A stretch of DNA of 64,000 nucleotides. Source: Burkholderiales bacterium (GTDB lineage Bacteria; Pseudomonadota; Gammaproteobacteria; Burkholderiales; SG8-41). This document shows, piece after piece, positions 36,275 through 45,270 of the stretch; within the stretch, counting starts at the first letter, position 1; every line of letters begins with the position of its first letter. Location of the stretch: assembly GCA_020854035.1 (NCBI GenBank), contig JADZGE010000002.1:124001-188000 (forward strand), written 5' to 3'. The notes under the pieces are model-generated. The model ran no database searches. It was not told where the DNA came from and was given only the letters and a program-made list of their open reading frames with translations. The position numbers and the translations under genes are program-made.

Positions 36275-38004
36275 CGCGCCTCCGCGAGGGCGCTCCCGCG
36301 CCGCGCGAAAGAATCCGAGAGCGGCCGCTCGACCGGCACGGCGCGCACCACCGGCCCGCCGGCGCCGCGCTCGATCACCACGAACCGGCGCCAGTTGCGC
36401 TCGTCCGGCTCCGGGAAATCGAGGCGACGGTGCGAGGAACCGGTGCGCGTTTCGCGGCGCGCGAGCGACGCGCTCGCCATCATCTCGACGTTCATCCGGA
36501 TGTTCTTCGATTCGTGCACGCGCATGAGGCCGTGGAGATCGTCCGCCACCAGCAGGGGCTCGCGTTCTTCCAGCTCCCGGAACTTCGCGAGCGCGAGGCG
36601 GAGCCCCTCCTGCGTGCGCCGCACGCCCACGTAGTCGGTCACCGCGGCGCGAATCTCGTCCTCGAAGGCGATCCACGGCACGCCGCCCGCGCGCGCGAGG
36701 TGCGCTTCGGCCCGCGCGCGCGCCGCCGCCATCGCCGGCGCGGGAATGTGCGGCAGCGCGCGGTGTCCGGAGCGCACGCGCGCGACCACGCCTTCGCCGG
36801 CGATGTGCCCCAGCACGGCCGCGCCCGAAATGCCGCCGCTCACCGTGGCGCAGTCGCCCGCCGCGAAGAGCGCCTCGACCGAAGTCTCGGCGTTGACATC
36901 CACCGCGAGGCCGCTGCCGCGGAAGTAGACTCCGCTCCTGCGGATCGAGAGCTCGGCGACCGATACCTCCACCAGCTCCTCGCGGAAATTGACTCCCTTC
37001 TGGCGGTAGAAGGCGGGCAGCGTGTAGCGATCGACCTGAAGCGTGTACTCCATGCGATCGAGCATCTCCCGCGGCAGGTGGCGGCAATCGAGGTAGACCG
37101 GCCCGTTGCCGAGCAGGTACTCGTTGATCGCGGCGTCGGCGATGACGGCGCGGCGCGCGTTCTCGCCTTTCGGATCGTACTTGAACATGAAGCGCTCGCC
37201 GCGCCGGTTCACGAAGTGCGCGCCGAGGCTCACCAGCGCGTTCAGCCCCTGGCAGGAGAAGCCCTTGGGGGTCAGCGTCGTCTCCACCGACTCCATGTTG
37301 GCGAGCGCCGCCCCGGCGCGATAGCCCATCGCCTGCGCATCACCGGTGTTGTACGGGAAGTGCCACGAGTCGAACGCGAGCCCCGAGGCGTTGCGCGAGA
37401 TGCGGTTGACATCGCCCGCCGCCAGCACCACCGCCTTCGCCCGGATCGCGTACCACTCGCCGCTACGGAAGTTGAACGCGAGCGCGCCGTACGCGCGGTT
37501 CTCCTCGACCAGCACCTCGACGACCATCGTGCGCATGAGGACGGTCGCCTTGCCCTTCCTCACCCGCTCGCCGATCTGCTTCTTGAACTCCGTGCCGTCG
37601 AAATTGATGTGGTAGGTGCCGGGCAGGCCGAACGAGCGCAGGCGGTAGTAGTCACCCGTCTTCCGGTCCCGGAAATCCACGCCGAACGATTCCAGCCGCC
37701 GGAAAATGCGGGGCATCTCGCGGATGACGCGGCCGGCCACCGCCATGTCGACGATGTAATCGGTGAGCTCGGGGACGTGCCGGATGAGGAACTCCGGCGT
37801 GTCCCATTCCGGACCGCTGTCCATGACGGTGAGGTAGTGGTCCACGCCGCAGCCGATGCTGCCGCAGTGGTCGAGCACCCTGCCCTTCTCGCACAGGACG
37901 ACCTTCAGCCCCGCCTCCAGCGCGGGGATCGCCGCCATGGTGCCGGCGACGCCGCCGCCGACGACGAGGCAATCGGTTTCGATGGTCGTCCAGTTTCCGT
38001 TCAC
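36271..38004 (-). CDS. AprA/FrdA-like FAD-binding oxidoreductase
   Basis: A 577-residue flavoprotein. The FAD Rossmann motif VVGGGVAGTMAA is at residues 14-25; later motifs include VVLAAGDVNRIS, the AGDCATVSGGISGAAVLGHI FAD-binding end and a C-terminal helical domain with HESKNIRMNVEMM, all shared by fumarate reductase, succinate dehydrogenase and adenylylsulfate reductase alpha subunits. With the ferredoxin it forms an AprBA-like unit. Sulfur genes such as sat are absent, so an organic substrate is as likely. No twin-arginine signal, so cytoplasmic. It starts the FAD / ferredoxin / MoxR / VWA / LeuC / LeuD series. Confidence 0.88.
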   Translation of the reverse strand: MNGNWTTIETDCLVVGGGVAGTMAAIPALEAGLKVVLCEKGRVLDHCGSIGCGVDHYLTVMDSGPEWDTPEFLIRHVPELTDYIVDMAVAGRVIREMPRIFRRLESFGVDFRDRKTGDYYRLRSFGLPGTYHINFDGTEFKKQIGERVRKGKATVLMRTMVVEVLVEENRAYGALAFNFRSGEWYAIRAKAVVLAAGDVNRISRNASGLAFDSWHFPYNTGDAQAMGYRAGAALANMESVETTLTPKGFSCQGLNALVSLGAHFVNRRGERFMFKYDPKGENARRAVIADAAINEYLLGNGPVYLDCRHLPREMLDRMEYTLQVDRYTLPAFYRQKGVNFREELVEVSVAELSIRRSGVYFRGSGLAVDVNAETSVEALFAAGDCATVSGGISGAAVLGHIAGEGVVARVRSGHRALPHIPAPAMAAARARAEAHLARAGGVPWIAFEDEIRAAVTDYVGVRRTQEGLRLALAKFRELEEREPLLVADDLHGLMRVHESKNIRMNVEMMASASLARRETRTGSSHRRLDFPEPDERNWRRFVVIERGAGGPVVRAVPVERPLSDSFARRGSALAEAR

Positions 38005-38096
38005 GCCCGCGCTCCGTGGGGATAGCCGCGCCGCTCCTGCGGATGATAGGAAGCTCCGGCGGCCGCCGCCAGTACCGTACCGGCGGTTTTCCTGGA

Positions 38097-39002
38097 TTAT
38101 CCTGCTGTCGCGGCGCGGCCGCGGAACTCGCGCGGAGCCATCCCGTAGCGCTGCCGGAAGCGGCGCGCGAAATAGGCCTCGTCACCGAAGCCCGCCGCCC
38201 GCGCGATCTCGCCCACCCGCAGCGGCGTGTGCGCGAGGAGTTCCTTCGCCCGCTCCATGCGCCGCTCGGTGACGAGGTCGACGAAGGTGCGGCCGGTCTC
38301 CTTCCTGATGAGATGCGCGAGGTACCCGGGTGAGAGACCGGCGGCGGCGGCCGCGGCGGCGAGCGTCAGCCGCCCGGCGAGGTTCTCGCGGACATGGCGC
38401 ACGACGCGCGCGAGCGCGGCCTTGCGGCTGGCGTGCCCGGCCCGGCGCGCCGCGAGCGCCCGCAGCTCGCCCTCGTAGCGGCGGCACACGGTGCCGATGA
38501 GGAGCAGCAGGTGGCCGCGCACGAGCTCGCGCGAGCAATAACCGCGGCGTTCGTGCTCCGCGGTCATCGACCGGCAGGCGGCGCGCGCGGCGGCAAGATC
38601 GCGGCCATCCAGCCGGAAATCGAGATACTCCTGGTACAGGAAGGGCGCGAGTTCGGGCGCGCGCGCGAGCGACACGTCCTCCAGGTCGAGGGGATCGACG
38701 TCGAGCTCGGGGCGCAGGAAACGCAGGTTGAAGCTCACGACGTAGAACTTCGAGCCCGGCGGATGCGGTATGCGGTGCGCGCGGTAGGGCAGCACGAAGG
38801 AGAGGTGCCCCGGTCCCAGCGGGCGTACCGTCGCCGCGATGTGCTGCCGCGTCTCGCCGGCGAGATTCAACTGGATCTGGAAGTACTCGTGCCGGTGCGC
38901 CTCGGCTATGCGCGTGACGCTCGCCTCGTCGCGGATCGCGAAATCGGGCCCGGCGGCCCGTTCCGCCATCGAGTAGGTCCGGATGCCGCGCGCCGCACCC
39001 AA
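38097..39002 (-). CDS. AraC family transcriptional regulator
   Basis: A 301-residue regulator with an N-terminal cupin-like sensor (HRHEYFQIQLNLAGE) and a C-terminal double helix-turn-helix. The first helix-turn-helix is in LTLAAAAAAAGLSPGYLAHL, the second in VGEIARAAGFGDEAYFARRF followed by the family ending GMAPREFR. It lies 12 bases after a Bug gene and 92 bases before the flavoprotein gene on the same strand, so it probably controls the transporter genes, the oxidoreductase block, or both. Effector unknown. Confidence 0.93.
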   Translation of the reverse strand: MGAARGIRTYSMAERAAGPDFAIRDEASVTRIAEAHRHEYFQIQLNLAGETRQHIAATVRPLGPGHLSFVLPYRAHRIPHPPGSKFYVVSFNLRFLRPELDVDPLDLEDVSLARAPELAPFLYQEYLDFRLDGRDLAAARAACRSMTAEHERRGYCSRELVRGHLLLLIGTVCRRYEGELRALAARRAGHASRKAALARVVRHVRENLAGRLTLAAAAAAAGLSPGYLAHLIRKETGRTFVDLVTERRMERAKELLAHTPLRVGEIARAAGFGDEAYFARRFRQRYGMAPREFRGRAATAG

Positions 39003-39014
39003 TTCCCGCCGCCG

Positions 39015-39995
39015 CTACACGCCCGGTTTCTCGCCGGCATCGTGGAACACCTTCTTCCACTTGGCGATCTCGGCCGCGAGGTATTTCGCGAACGACTCCG
39101 GCGTGCTCGCCACCGGCTGGAGATCGTAGACGGCGAGCCGGTCCGCGAAATCCTTCTGCTTGCCGATCGCGACCATCTCGCGGTGCAGCCGCGCGATGAC
39201 CGGCGCCGGGGTCCCCGCCGGCGCGAGCAGCCCCGCGAAACCCGTGATCGCGAGCCCCGCGTAGCCCATCTCCACCATCGTCGGCAGATCCGGCAGCGCG
39301 GGGCTGCGCTGCCTGCCGGTGACGGCGAGCCCGCGCAGGCGCCCCGACCGGATGAGCGGCATCGCCACGTTCAGGTAGGGGGTCGCCGCCGTGACCTCGC
39401 CGCCCAACAGCGCATTGAACGACTGCGAGGTGCCCTTGTACGGCACATGGTTCACTTCGAGGCCGGTCAGCTGCTTCAGCATGAGGATCACGAGGTGCGA
39501 CGAGGTGCCGCGCCCGGAGCTCGCCCAGTTGAGCTGCCCGGGCTTCGCCTTGCCCTGCGCTATGAGTTCCTGGACCGTGCGATACGGCGCCGCGGCGCTG
39601 ACGACGAACACGAGCGGTACGCCGTCGGCAACGAGGCTCACCGCCGAGAGATCCCGCAGCGGATCGAACGAGAGGGGCATCACTCCCGGGTTCGACACGT
39701 AGTTGAAGCTGTTGAGGAGCAGGGTATGGCCGTCGGGAGCGGAGCGCACGACGATCTCGGCGCCGATGTTGCCGCTCGCGCCCGGACGCACATCCATCAC
39801 GACCGGCTGCCCGACGGACTCCGCGAGCTTCTGGCCGATCAGCCGGCCGGTCACCTCGGAGAAACTGCCCCCGGGGAACGGAATCACGAAGCGGATCGGC
39901 CGGGAAGGGTAGCTCTGCGCGCCGGCCCGCTGCGCCACCGCGGCGAGCGTGGCGGCGGCCACGAGCAGCACGGCGCAAAGGTATGCACGCCTCAT
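39015..39995 (-). CDS. Tripartite tricarboxylate transporter substrate-binding protein (Bug family)
   Basis: A 326-residue periplasmic Bug protein: signal peptide (LCAVLLVAAATLAAVAQRAG), then YPSRPIRFVIPFPGGSFSE, VVMDVRPGASGNIGAEIVVR and ASSGRGTSSHLVILMLKQLT with VPYKGTSQSFNALLGGE. Normal length. It is downstream of tctCBA on the same strand, so the operon would encode two binding proteins for one TctAB membrane pair. Ligand unknown. Confidence 0.92.
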   Translation of the reverse strand: MRRAYLCAVLLVAAATLAAVAQRAGAQSYPSRPIRFVIPFPGGSFSEVTGRLIGQKLAESVGQPVVMDVRPGASGNIGAEIVVRSAPDGHTLLLNSFNYVSNPGVMPLSFDPLRDLSAVSLVADGVPLVFVVSAAAPYRTVQELIAQGKAKPGQLNWASSGRGTSSHLVILMLKQLTGLEVNHVPYKGTSQSFNALLGGEVTAATPYLNVAMPLIRSGRLRGLAVTGRQRSPALPDLPTMVEMGYAGLAITGFAGLLAPAGTPAPVIARLHREMVAIGKQKDFADRLAVYDLQPVASTPESFAKYLAAEIAKWKKVFHDAGEKPGV

Positions 39996-40230
39996 GCGGT
40001 CGCTCCCCGGATTGACGCCGCGAGCCGCCGGTCATCCGCCGTGCGGCTGCACGGCCCGGACGCGACGAGCGCGGACGCGAGCCCGCTCTTCATGCTGTTC
40101 GCCCCGAGGCTCCCCGCCCGGCCCTTGCGCACGAGCGCCCGCGGCTTGAAGCCGTCGCCCTGGCGATCATCCTCGTCGCCGTCGCGGGAGCCATTCATGT
40201 GACCGGTGGCGCGTAGTCGGGATGCGCCAT

Positions 40231-41250
40231 CTACTGGATCGCCTTCACCGCGCCCTTCAGGATGGGCGAGAGCGATGCGCTCACTTTCATGATCTCCGCG
40301 ACCACCTTCTGCTGGCGCGCCCCTTCCATGGGCGCGACCGGCCGATCGCCCTTCTTCGATTCCGCGAGCAGTTCGGGATCCTTCAACGCGGCCGTCACCC
40401 CGGCGCGGAATGCGGCGACCGCCTGGGGGTCCATACCCGGGGCGCCGGCGTAGCTGCGGTGCAGTTCCAGGATGGCCGCCATCGCGCGCACGGTGTCGCG
40501 CTTCGCCGCCGGCGCGATCTCGGTCACCACCGGAATCGACGGGTACTCGGGCGATTTCAACGAATTCACCATCAGGATCGGGTGCTTGTCGCCCGACCGG
40601 ATCGCGGCCTGCGATTCGCTCCACCCCGTGATATGCCCGTCGCCGTCGCCCTTGATGACCGCGAGCGAGGTGTCGGCATTGCCCTCGTAGCCGGTCACGG
40701 CCTTCACCGTGAACCCGAGCGCATCGGCGAGCACCGCCATGGTGTAGAAGTCCTCGTCCGTGCCCTGCGACGGGTAGACGAACGGGCGCTTCAGCTTCTG
40801 CACGTCCTGGATCGACTTCACCGCCGACCGGCCGCCGACGCACAGCACCCGCGGCTCGCTGGTGGCGCGCCCCAGATACACGAACCGGGTCGGGTCGAAC
40901 GTCGCACCCGCGCTGCCCGCGAGCGACGCGAGCAGCAGGGTCGAGACGTTGCCGAAGAAGATATTGAGTCCGTCCGGCTTGACGCGCCAGATGTGATTGG
41001 CGGCCTTGAGACCCCCGCCGCCCGGCATGTTGGTGATGCGGACCTCCCGCGCGCCGAGATGCTTCTGGAGGTAGGGCTGGATCAGCCGCGCGTAGCGCGT
41101 GTGGCCGCCGGCCGCGCTGCCCGCGACGTTGACGACGACGAGCTTGTCCCTGTAGAAGCCCGCCGCCCGCGCCCGCGCGGCCCCGGCAATCGACGCCAGG
41201 GCCGGCGCCGTCGCACCCGCGATCAGGATCTTCCTGCGTGTCGTATCCAT
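40231..41250 (-). CDS. TctC-type substrate-binding protein
   Basis: A 339-residue binding protein with a twin-arginine-like leader (MDTTRRKILIAG, then APALASIAGAARARA). The mature part has YARLIQPYLQKHLGAREVRI, NMPGGGGLKAANHIWRVKPD and VYPSQGTDEDFYTMAVLADA, diverged from the Bug consensus but with the same fold. The start is supported by an AGGAGAG ribosome-binding site. It follows tctB by 65 bases and is the closest binding protein to TctAB, so the natural TctC partner. Ligand unknown. Downstream to 39996 no gene is evident (235 bases). Confidence 0.88.
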   Translation of the reverse strand: MDTTRRKILIAGATAPALASIAGAARARAAGFYRDKLVVVNVAGSAAGGHTRYARLIQPYLQKHLGAREVRITNMPGGGGLKAANHIWRVKPDGLNIFFGNVSTLLLASLAGSAGATFDPTRFVYLGRATSEPRVLCVGGRSAVKSIQDVQKLKRPFVYPSQGTDEDFYTMAVLADALGFTVKAVTGYEGNADTSLAVIKGDGDGHITGWSESQAAIRSGDKHPILMVNSLKSPEYPSIPVVTEIAPAAKRDTVRAMAAILELHRSYAGAPGMDPQAVAAFRAGVTAALKDPELLAESKKGDRPVAPMEGARQQKVVAEIMKVSASLSPILKGAVKAIQ

Positions 41251-41315
41251 CGCCTCTCTCCTCAGCTTGTCGTTACGCCGGCCCCTCGCCGCCTCGCCCC
41301 GCGGGCGGACGGCGA

Positions 41316-41858
41316 TCAGTGCAGCGCGGCTTTCACCAGTTCGACGAACGGTCTTAGCAGGCCGTGATACGGCTGGACCTCCAGCGCCACCATGAACAAG
41401 GCGTAGACCGCGGCGGTAAGGCAGCCAGTGTAAATCAGACTCTCCCGCCATGCATACTCCCGGGTCAGCACAAAATAGCCGCACGTGAACAGGAACACGG
41501 CGGGAATGAGACCGACCGCCAGGATGAGCCCGAAAAGCGCCAGGACGATGCCGAACGCCCGCGCTTCCTCGCGCCAGCCCTCGCGCCGCTTCCCGCCGCC
41601 GCCCTCGCCCTCCGCGGCCGTGCCGGGACCGGCGGCGCGCGGCGCCGCGCCGACCGAGATCATGTCCATGCGCAGCTCGTCGGTGGAGCGCAGGTTCTGC
41701 CAGACGAGCTGGATCACGGTAAGAACGATGCCGAGCACGGCGAGCGGCAGCGGGATCATGCGCGCGCGCGGCCCGAAGTCCTGGGTGAGCCACAGCACCA
41801 GCGTGAAAAACGCCAGCAGCCCGGCGGCAACGACGTTCTCCTGCGCGCGGCGGCTCAG
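41316..41858 (-). CDS. TctB-like small membrane subunit
   Basis: About 180 residues with four membrane segments (AAGLLAFFTLVLWL; PLAVLGIVLTVIQLVW; FGIVLALFGLILAVGLIPAV; IYTGCLTAAVYALFMVALEV) and an acidic-glycine loop between the second and third. This is the TctB pattern. No ATG or GTG sits ahead of the first segment; the most suitable first codon is CTG at 41858, which overlaps the tctA stop, or the true start is masked by an error. The next in-frame GTG (41798) would remove part of the first membrane helix. Confidence 0.82.
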   Translation of the reverse strand: MSRRAQENVVAAGLLAFFTLVLWLTQDFGPRARMIPLPLAVLGIVLTVIQLVWQNLRSTDELRMDMISVGAAPRAAGPGTAAEGEGGGGKRREGWREEARAFGIVLALFGLILAVGLIPAVFLFTCGYFVLTREYAWRESLIYTGCLTAAVYALFMVALEVQPYHGLLRPFVELVKAALH

Positions 41859-43342
41859 GCGCCCCCGCGCCGGCGGCGGCGCCAGGTCCGGACGAACGGC
41901 AGCGCGGCGGTGACGATCACGAAAACGAACATGGCGAGCGCGATCGGACGGTCGAGCAGGAAATCGTTGCCGTAGAGCGTCAGCGAGATGTGGAGATTGC
42001 GCTCGATCATCACGGCGAGCACCATGCCGATCACGAAATTGGCGCGCGAATAGCGGTACTTGTCCATGACATAGCCCAGCGCGCCGAACACCACCGCTAC
42101 CAGCACGTCCTCGATATAGCCACGGGTCGCGTAGGCGCCCACGAAACACACCGAGAGCACCATCGGCACCATCAGGTTCGCCTGCAGCGAGGGCAGCCGC
42201 GCGAGCCACGGCGTGATGCCGAGTCCGATCAGCGTGACGAGAATGTTGCCGAGCACGATGATCCAGACCATGCTGAACACGAGCGCGAGGTTCTTGGAGA
42301 GCATCTCCGGGCCCGGCACCACGCCGAGCCCGATGAAGGCGACGAGGAGCAGCGCCATGCTCTCCCCGCCCGGGATGCCGAATGCGAGCGTCGGCATCAG
42401 CCCGCCGCCCTCGTTCGCTCCCATCGTCGCGTCCGGCGCGATCACCCCTTCGACCGCGCCCTTGCCGAAGCGCTCGGGAGTCGCCGAAGTCTGGACCGCC
42501 TGCGCGTAGGCCGCGAGCCCCGCCACGCTCGCGCCGACGCCCGGCAGCACGCCGATCCACAACCCGAGGAGACTCGAGCGCATCACGAGCCACCAGTTGC
42601 GCAGCGCGTCACCGATGCCCTGGCGCACCGTGCTCACCTCCGTCACCAGGGTGCGGTCCACGATCGGCGCGCCCCTGATCGCGAGCTTCATCATTTCCGA
42701 GACGGCGAACAGCCCGATCATCGCGACCGGAAAGGAGATGCCGTCCATCAGGAACTCGGTGCCGAAGGTGAAACGGGGCGTGGCGGTTACAACGTCCATT
42801 CCGACGAAAGCGACCAGTATGCCGAGGAGGCTCGCGATCAACCCCTTCATGAGCGATCCCTCGCTGAAGGTCGCGATGACGGTGAGGCCCCACAGGGCCA
42901 TCATCAGGTACTCGCTGGGGCCCAGCGCGAGTATGACCGGCCGGATGAGGGGGATGCACAGCGCCAGGAACACGGCGCCGATGACCCCCCCCATCAGCGC
43001 CCCGGTGGCCGAGGCCGACAGCGCGCGCTTCGCCTGCCCCTGCTTGGTCATCGGGTAGCCGTCGAAGCACAGCGCGAGTCCCTTCGCGGAGCCCGGCACG
43101 CTGAAGAGAATGCTCGTCACCGAGTCGCCCCAGATCGTGGCGATGTGCGCGCCGAGCAGGAGCGCGAGGGTCGCCGCCGGCTCGAAGCCGTAGGTGAAGG
43201 GGAGAAGCAGCGCCATCGCCACCACGCCGCCGAGCCCCGGCAGGATGCCGATCACGAGGCCGTAGAGAACCCCGATCACCAGGAAGAGGAGCGCCTGCGG
43301 CGTGAGGAGCGCCGCGAGCCCGCCTGCGATTGCCTCGAGCAT
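41855..43342 (-). CDS. TctA-like large membrane subunit of a tripartite tricarboxylate transporter
   Basis: A 495-residue membrane protein with about twelve segments. Signatures: GLVIGILPGLGGVVAMALLL near the start, LLLGAHIATIWGDSVTSIL, GSAKGLALCFDGYPMTKQGQ and later GMNEGGGLMPTLAFGIPGGE-like residues, in full APDATMGANEGGGLMP then GIPGGESMALLL. It is the first gene of a TctA-TctB-TctC operon. The transporter imports a carboxylate by ion gradient. It is divergent from an acyl-CoA dehydrogenase across 163 bases. Confidence 0.95.
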   Translation of the reverse strand: MLEAIAGGLAALLTPQALLFLVIGVLYGLVIGILPGLGGVVAMALLLPFTYGFEPAATLALLLGAHIATIWGDSVTSILFSVPGSAKGLALCFDGYPMTKQGQAKRALSASATGALMGGVIGAVFLALCIPLIRPVILALGPSEYLMMALWGLTVIATFSEGSLMKGLIASLLGILVAFVGMDVVTATPRFTFGTEFLMDGISFPVAMIGLFAVSEMMKLAIRGAPIVDRTLVTEVSTVRQGIGDALRNWWLVMRSSLLGLWIGVLPGVGASVAGLAAYAQAVQTSATPERFGKGAVEGVIAPDATMGANEGGGLMPTLAFGIPGGESMALLLVAFIGLGVVPGPEMLSKNLALVFSMVWIIVLGNILVTLIGLGITPWLARLPSLQANLMVPMVLSVCFVGAYATRGYIEDVLVAVVFGALGYVMDKYRYSRANFVIGMVLAVMIERNLHISLTLYGNDFLLDRPIALAMFVFVIVTAALPFVRTWRRRRRGGA

Positions 43343-43505
43343 GGCCGGCGAGGATAACAGAAGCCGGCGGCTCGCGGCGACGCGGCGCGCCCGCCCGGTG
43401 CTCCCGATAACCGGCGAAGCACTTGTCCGGCGGCGCGGCGGCCATTATCCTGCCGCGCGGGCGCCCACCGCGCGCGCCACGTTGCGGACAATCACGGAGG
43501 CCAGG

Positions 43506-44753
43506 ATGCTGCTGACGGACGATCGGGGACTCACCGAGGAGCAACGCATGATGCGCGATGCCTGCCGCGCCTTCGTCGACGAGCACGTGATTCCCTTCAC
43601 GCGCCAGCACTGGGCGCGCGAATGGATCATGACGCCCGAGGAACGCCTGCCGCGCCGCATCCTGGAGGTCGCGAGCGAGATCGGCATCCGCACGCTCGGC
43701 GTGCCGGAGGAGTTCGGCGGCACGCCTCTCGACCCGGCGACGCAGGTGCGCACCTACTCGATCATCGCCGAGGAGATCGCGCGCGGGGACTCGGGGCTCG
43801 CCGACAAGCTGGTGCAGGTCTGGAAGGTTTCCACGCTGCTGCGGAACATCGCCCCCCGCCACCTGCAGGAGCGCTGGTTTCCGGAGATCGTGAAGGACCC
43901 GGCTTTTCTCCTCGCGCACTGCTCGACGGAGCCGCGCGGCGCCTCGGACCGCTGGCTCGGCTACGACACGCCGGAGACGGCGTTCCAGACGCGCGCGGTC
44001 CGCAAGGGCGGGGAGTGGGTGCTGAACGGGCGCAAGCAGTTCGTGAGCAACGGCTACGACGCGAAGCTCTACGTCGTCTACGCGAACACGCGCCCGGGCA
44101 CGCGGATGATCGAGGGCACCTCGAGCTTTCTCGTGCCGCGCGACACGCCCGGCTTCACCATACAGCGCTGCAACGAGACGCTCGGCGGTCGCTTCATGAA
44201 CAACGGGGAAATGGTATTCGAGGACTGCCGGCTGCCGCACGATCACTGCCTCGTGGAAAACGAGGCGCTCGCCCGGCGCGCGGGCCACTACTCGCGGCCC
44301 GGGCGCATCATCCAGGCCTCGAAGAACATCGGGATCGGGGTCGCCGCGTTCGAGCGCACGGCGGACTACGTGCAGAACTACGTCCAGGGCGGGCGCATAC
44401 TGATCAAGCACCAGGTCGTCGCCTCCCGCCTCGCGGACATGGCGACCCGCCTGTGCGCCGCGCGCGGGCTGTTGCGCGACGCCTCGCGCGCGGTCGACGA
44501 GGGAGCGGCGGACGCGGATTACCTCTGCAGCATGGCGAAGCTCTTCGCTTCGGAGGAAATCCTCAAGGTCTGCCAGCACGCCGTGGAACTTCACGGCGGC
44601 AACGGCACCATGCTCGACTTCGGCATCGAGAAGCTCTACCGCGACGCCACGATGTTCCTGCACATGGATGGCACGGTCGACATCACCCGCTTCAAGATCG
44701 TGAAGACGCTGTTCCCCGACACCGCCGGCAAGTACGCCGGGCCGGAGGCTTGA
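43506..44753 (+). CDS. Acyl-CoA dehydrogenase with Asp in the catalytic-base position
   Basis: A 415-residue acyl-CoA dehydrogenase. It has AHCSTEPRGASDRWLGYDTP (a variant of the usual TEPxAGSD motif), RTLGVPEEFGG, VELHGGNGTMLDFGIEKLYR and FLHMDGTVDITRFK, where most relatives have YEGT with a catalytic Glu. Asp at this place is unusual. A GGAGG ribosome-binding site fixes the ATG at 43506. It is divergent from tctA, so it may act on the CoA ester of the imported acid. Electrons would go to EtfAB. Substrate unknown. Confidence 0.88.
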   Translation: MLLTDDRGLTEEQRMMRDACRAFVDEHVIPFTRQHWAREWIMTPEERLPRRILEVASEIGIRTLGVPEEFGGTPLDPATQVRTYSIIAEEIARGDSGLADKLVQVWKVSTLLRNIAPRHLQERWFPEIVKDPAFLLAHCSTEPRGASDRWLGYDTPETAFQTRAVRKGGEWVLNGRKQFVSNGYDAKLYVVYANTRPGTRMIEGTSSFLVPRDTPGFTIQRCNETLGGRFMNNGEMVFEDCRLPHDHCLVENEALARRAGHYSRPGRIIQASKNIGIGVAAFERTADYVQNYVQGGRILIKHQVVASRLADMATRLCAARGLLRDASRAVDEGAADADYLCSMAKLFASEEILKVCQHAVELHGGNGTMLDFGIEKLYRDATMFLHMDGTVDITRFKIVKTLFPDTAGKYAGPEA

Positions 44754-44772
44754 GACGGCGGCGCGGCCGCGG

Positions 44773-45270
44773 CTACAGGATGACCGGCCGGTCGGGCAAT
44801 TCGTTCGGGTTCTCCCCGGCCGGCGGGAAGTGGCGGGCAAGCAGCGCCGTCACCTCCCGGATGCCGGAGAGTGCGCCGGTTTCGAAGTCGCCCGCGCGAA
44901 AGGCCGCCTCCATCCGGCGGCACACGCCGTCCCACGTCGCCTGGTCGACCCGCGCGGCGATGCCGCGGTCCGCGAGTATCTCGATGCGGCGGTCCACCAG
45001 TTGCAGGTAGATGAGGACGCCGCTGTTGGCGGCCGTGTCCCACACTTCGAGCAGCGAGAAGAGCGCCCGCGCCCTCGCGCGGGCCGTCTCGCCCCGCGCG
45101 AGCGGCATGAAATCGAGCCCCGCTTCGACCGCGAAGCGCAGCTCGCCCGTGTGCGAGCGCTCGGATTTCCGGATCGCATCCTCGACGCGCGCGAGCGCCG
45201 CTTCCGGGAAGGCCCGGCGGGCGATCCAGTCCGGTGTCAGCAGGTGCTTGAACAGCCGTGTCACGTCCAT
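44773..45270 (-). CDS. TPM-domain protein (second copy)
   Basis: A 165-residue protein with a TPM (YgcG-like) domain: DAIRKSERSHTGELRFAVE, LFSLLEVWDTAANSGVLIYL, and VDRRIEILADRGIAARVDQ. No signal peptide. Its ATG at 45270 shares one base with the stop of the upstream TPM gene (TGATG). It completes the common lemA / TPM / TPM cluster, thought to act at the membrane in envelope maintenance; molecular role not established. Confidence 0.85.
   Translation of the reverse strand: MDVTRLFKHLLTPDWIARRAFPEAALARVEDAIRKSERSHTGELRFAVEAGLDFMPLARGETARARARALFSLLEVWDTAANSGVLIYLQLVDRRIEILADRGIAARVDQATWDGVCRRMEAAFRAGDFETGALSGIREVTALLARHFPPAGENPNELPDRPVIL

Noticed and set aside
36271..38004. Dissimilatory adenylylsulfate reductase (aprBA)
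   Set aside because: Ferredoxin is shorter than AprB and no sat, qmo or dsr genes are near; only the fold relationship is supported.
40020..40230. Possible plus-strand membrane peptide ending LEAVALAIILVAVAGAIHVT and a minus-strand 68-codon frame
   Set aside because: No start codon or ribosome-binding site for the first, and low-complexity content for the second; treated as a 235-base non-coding gap.
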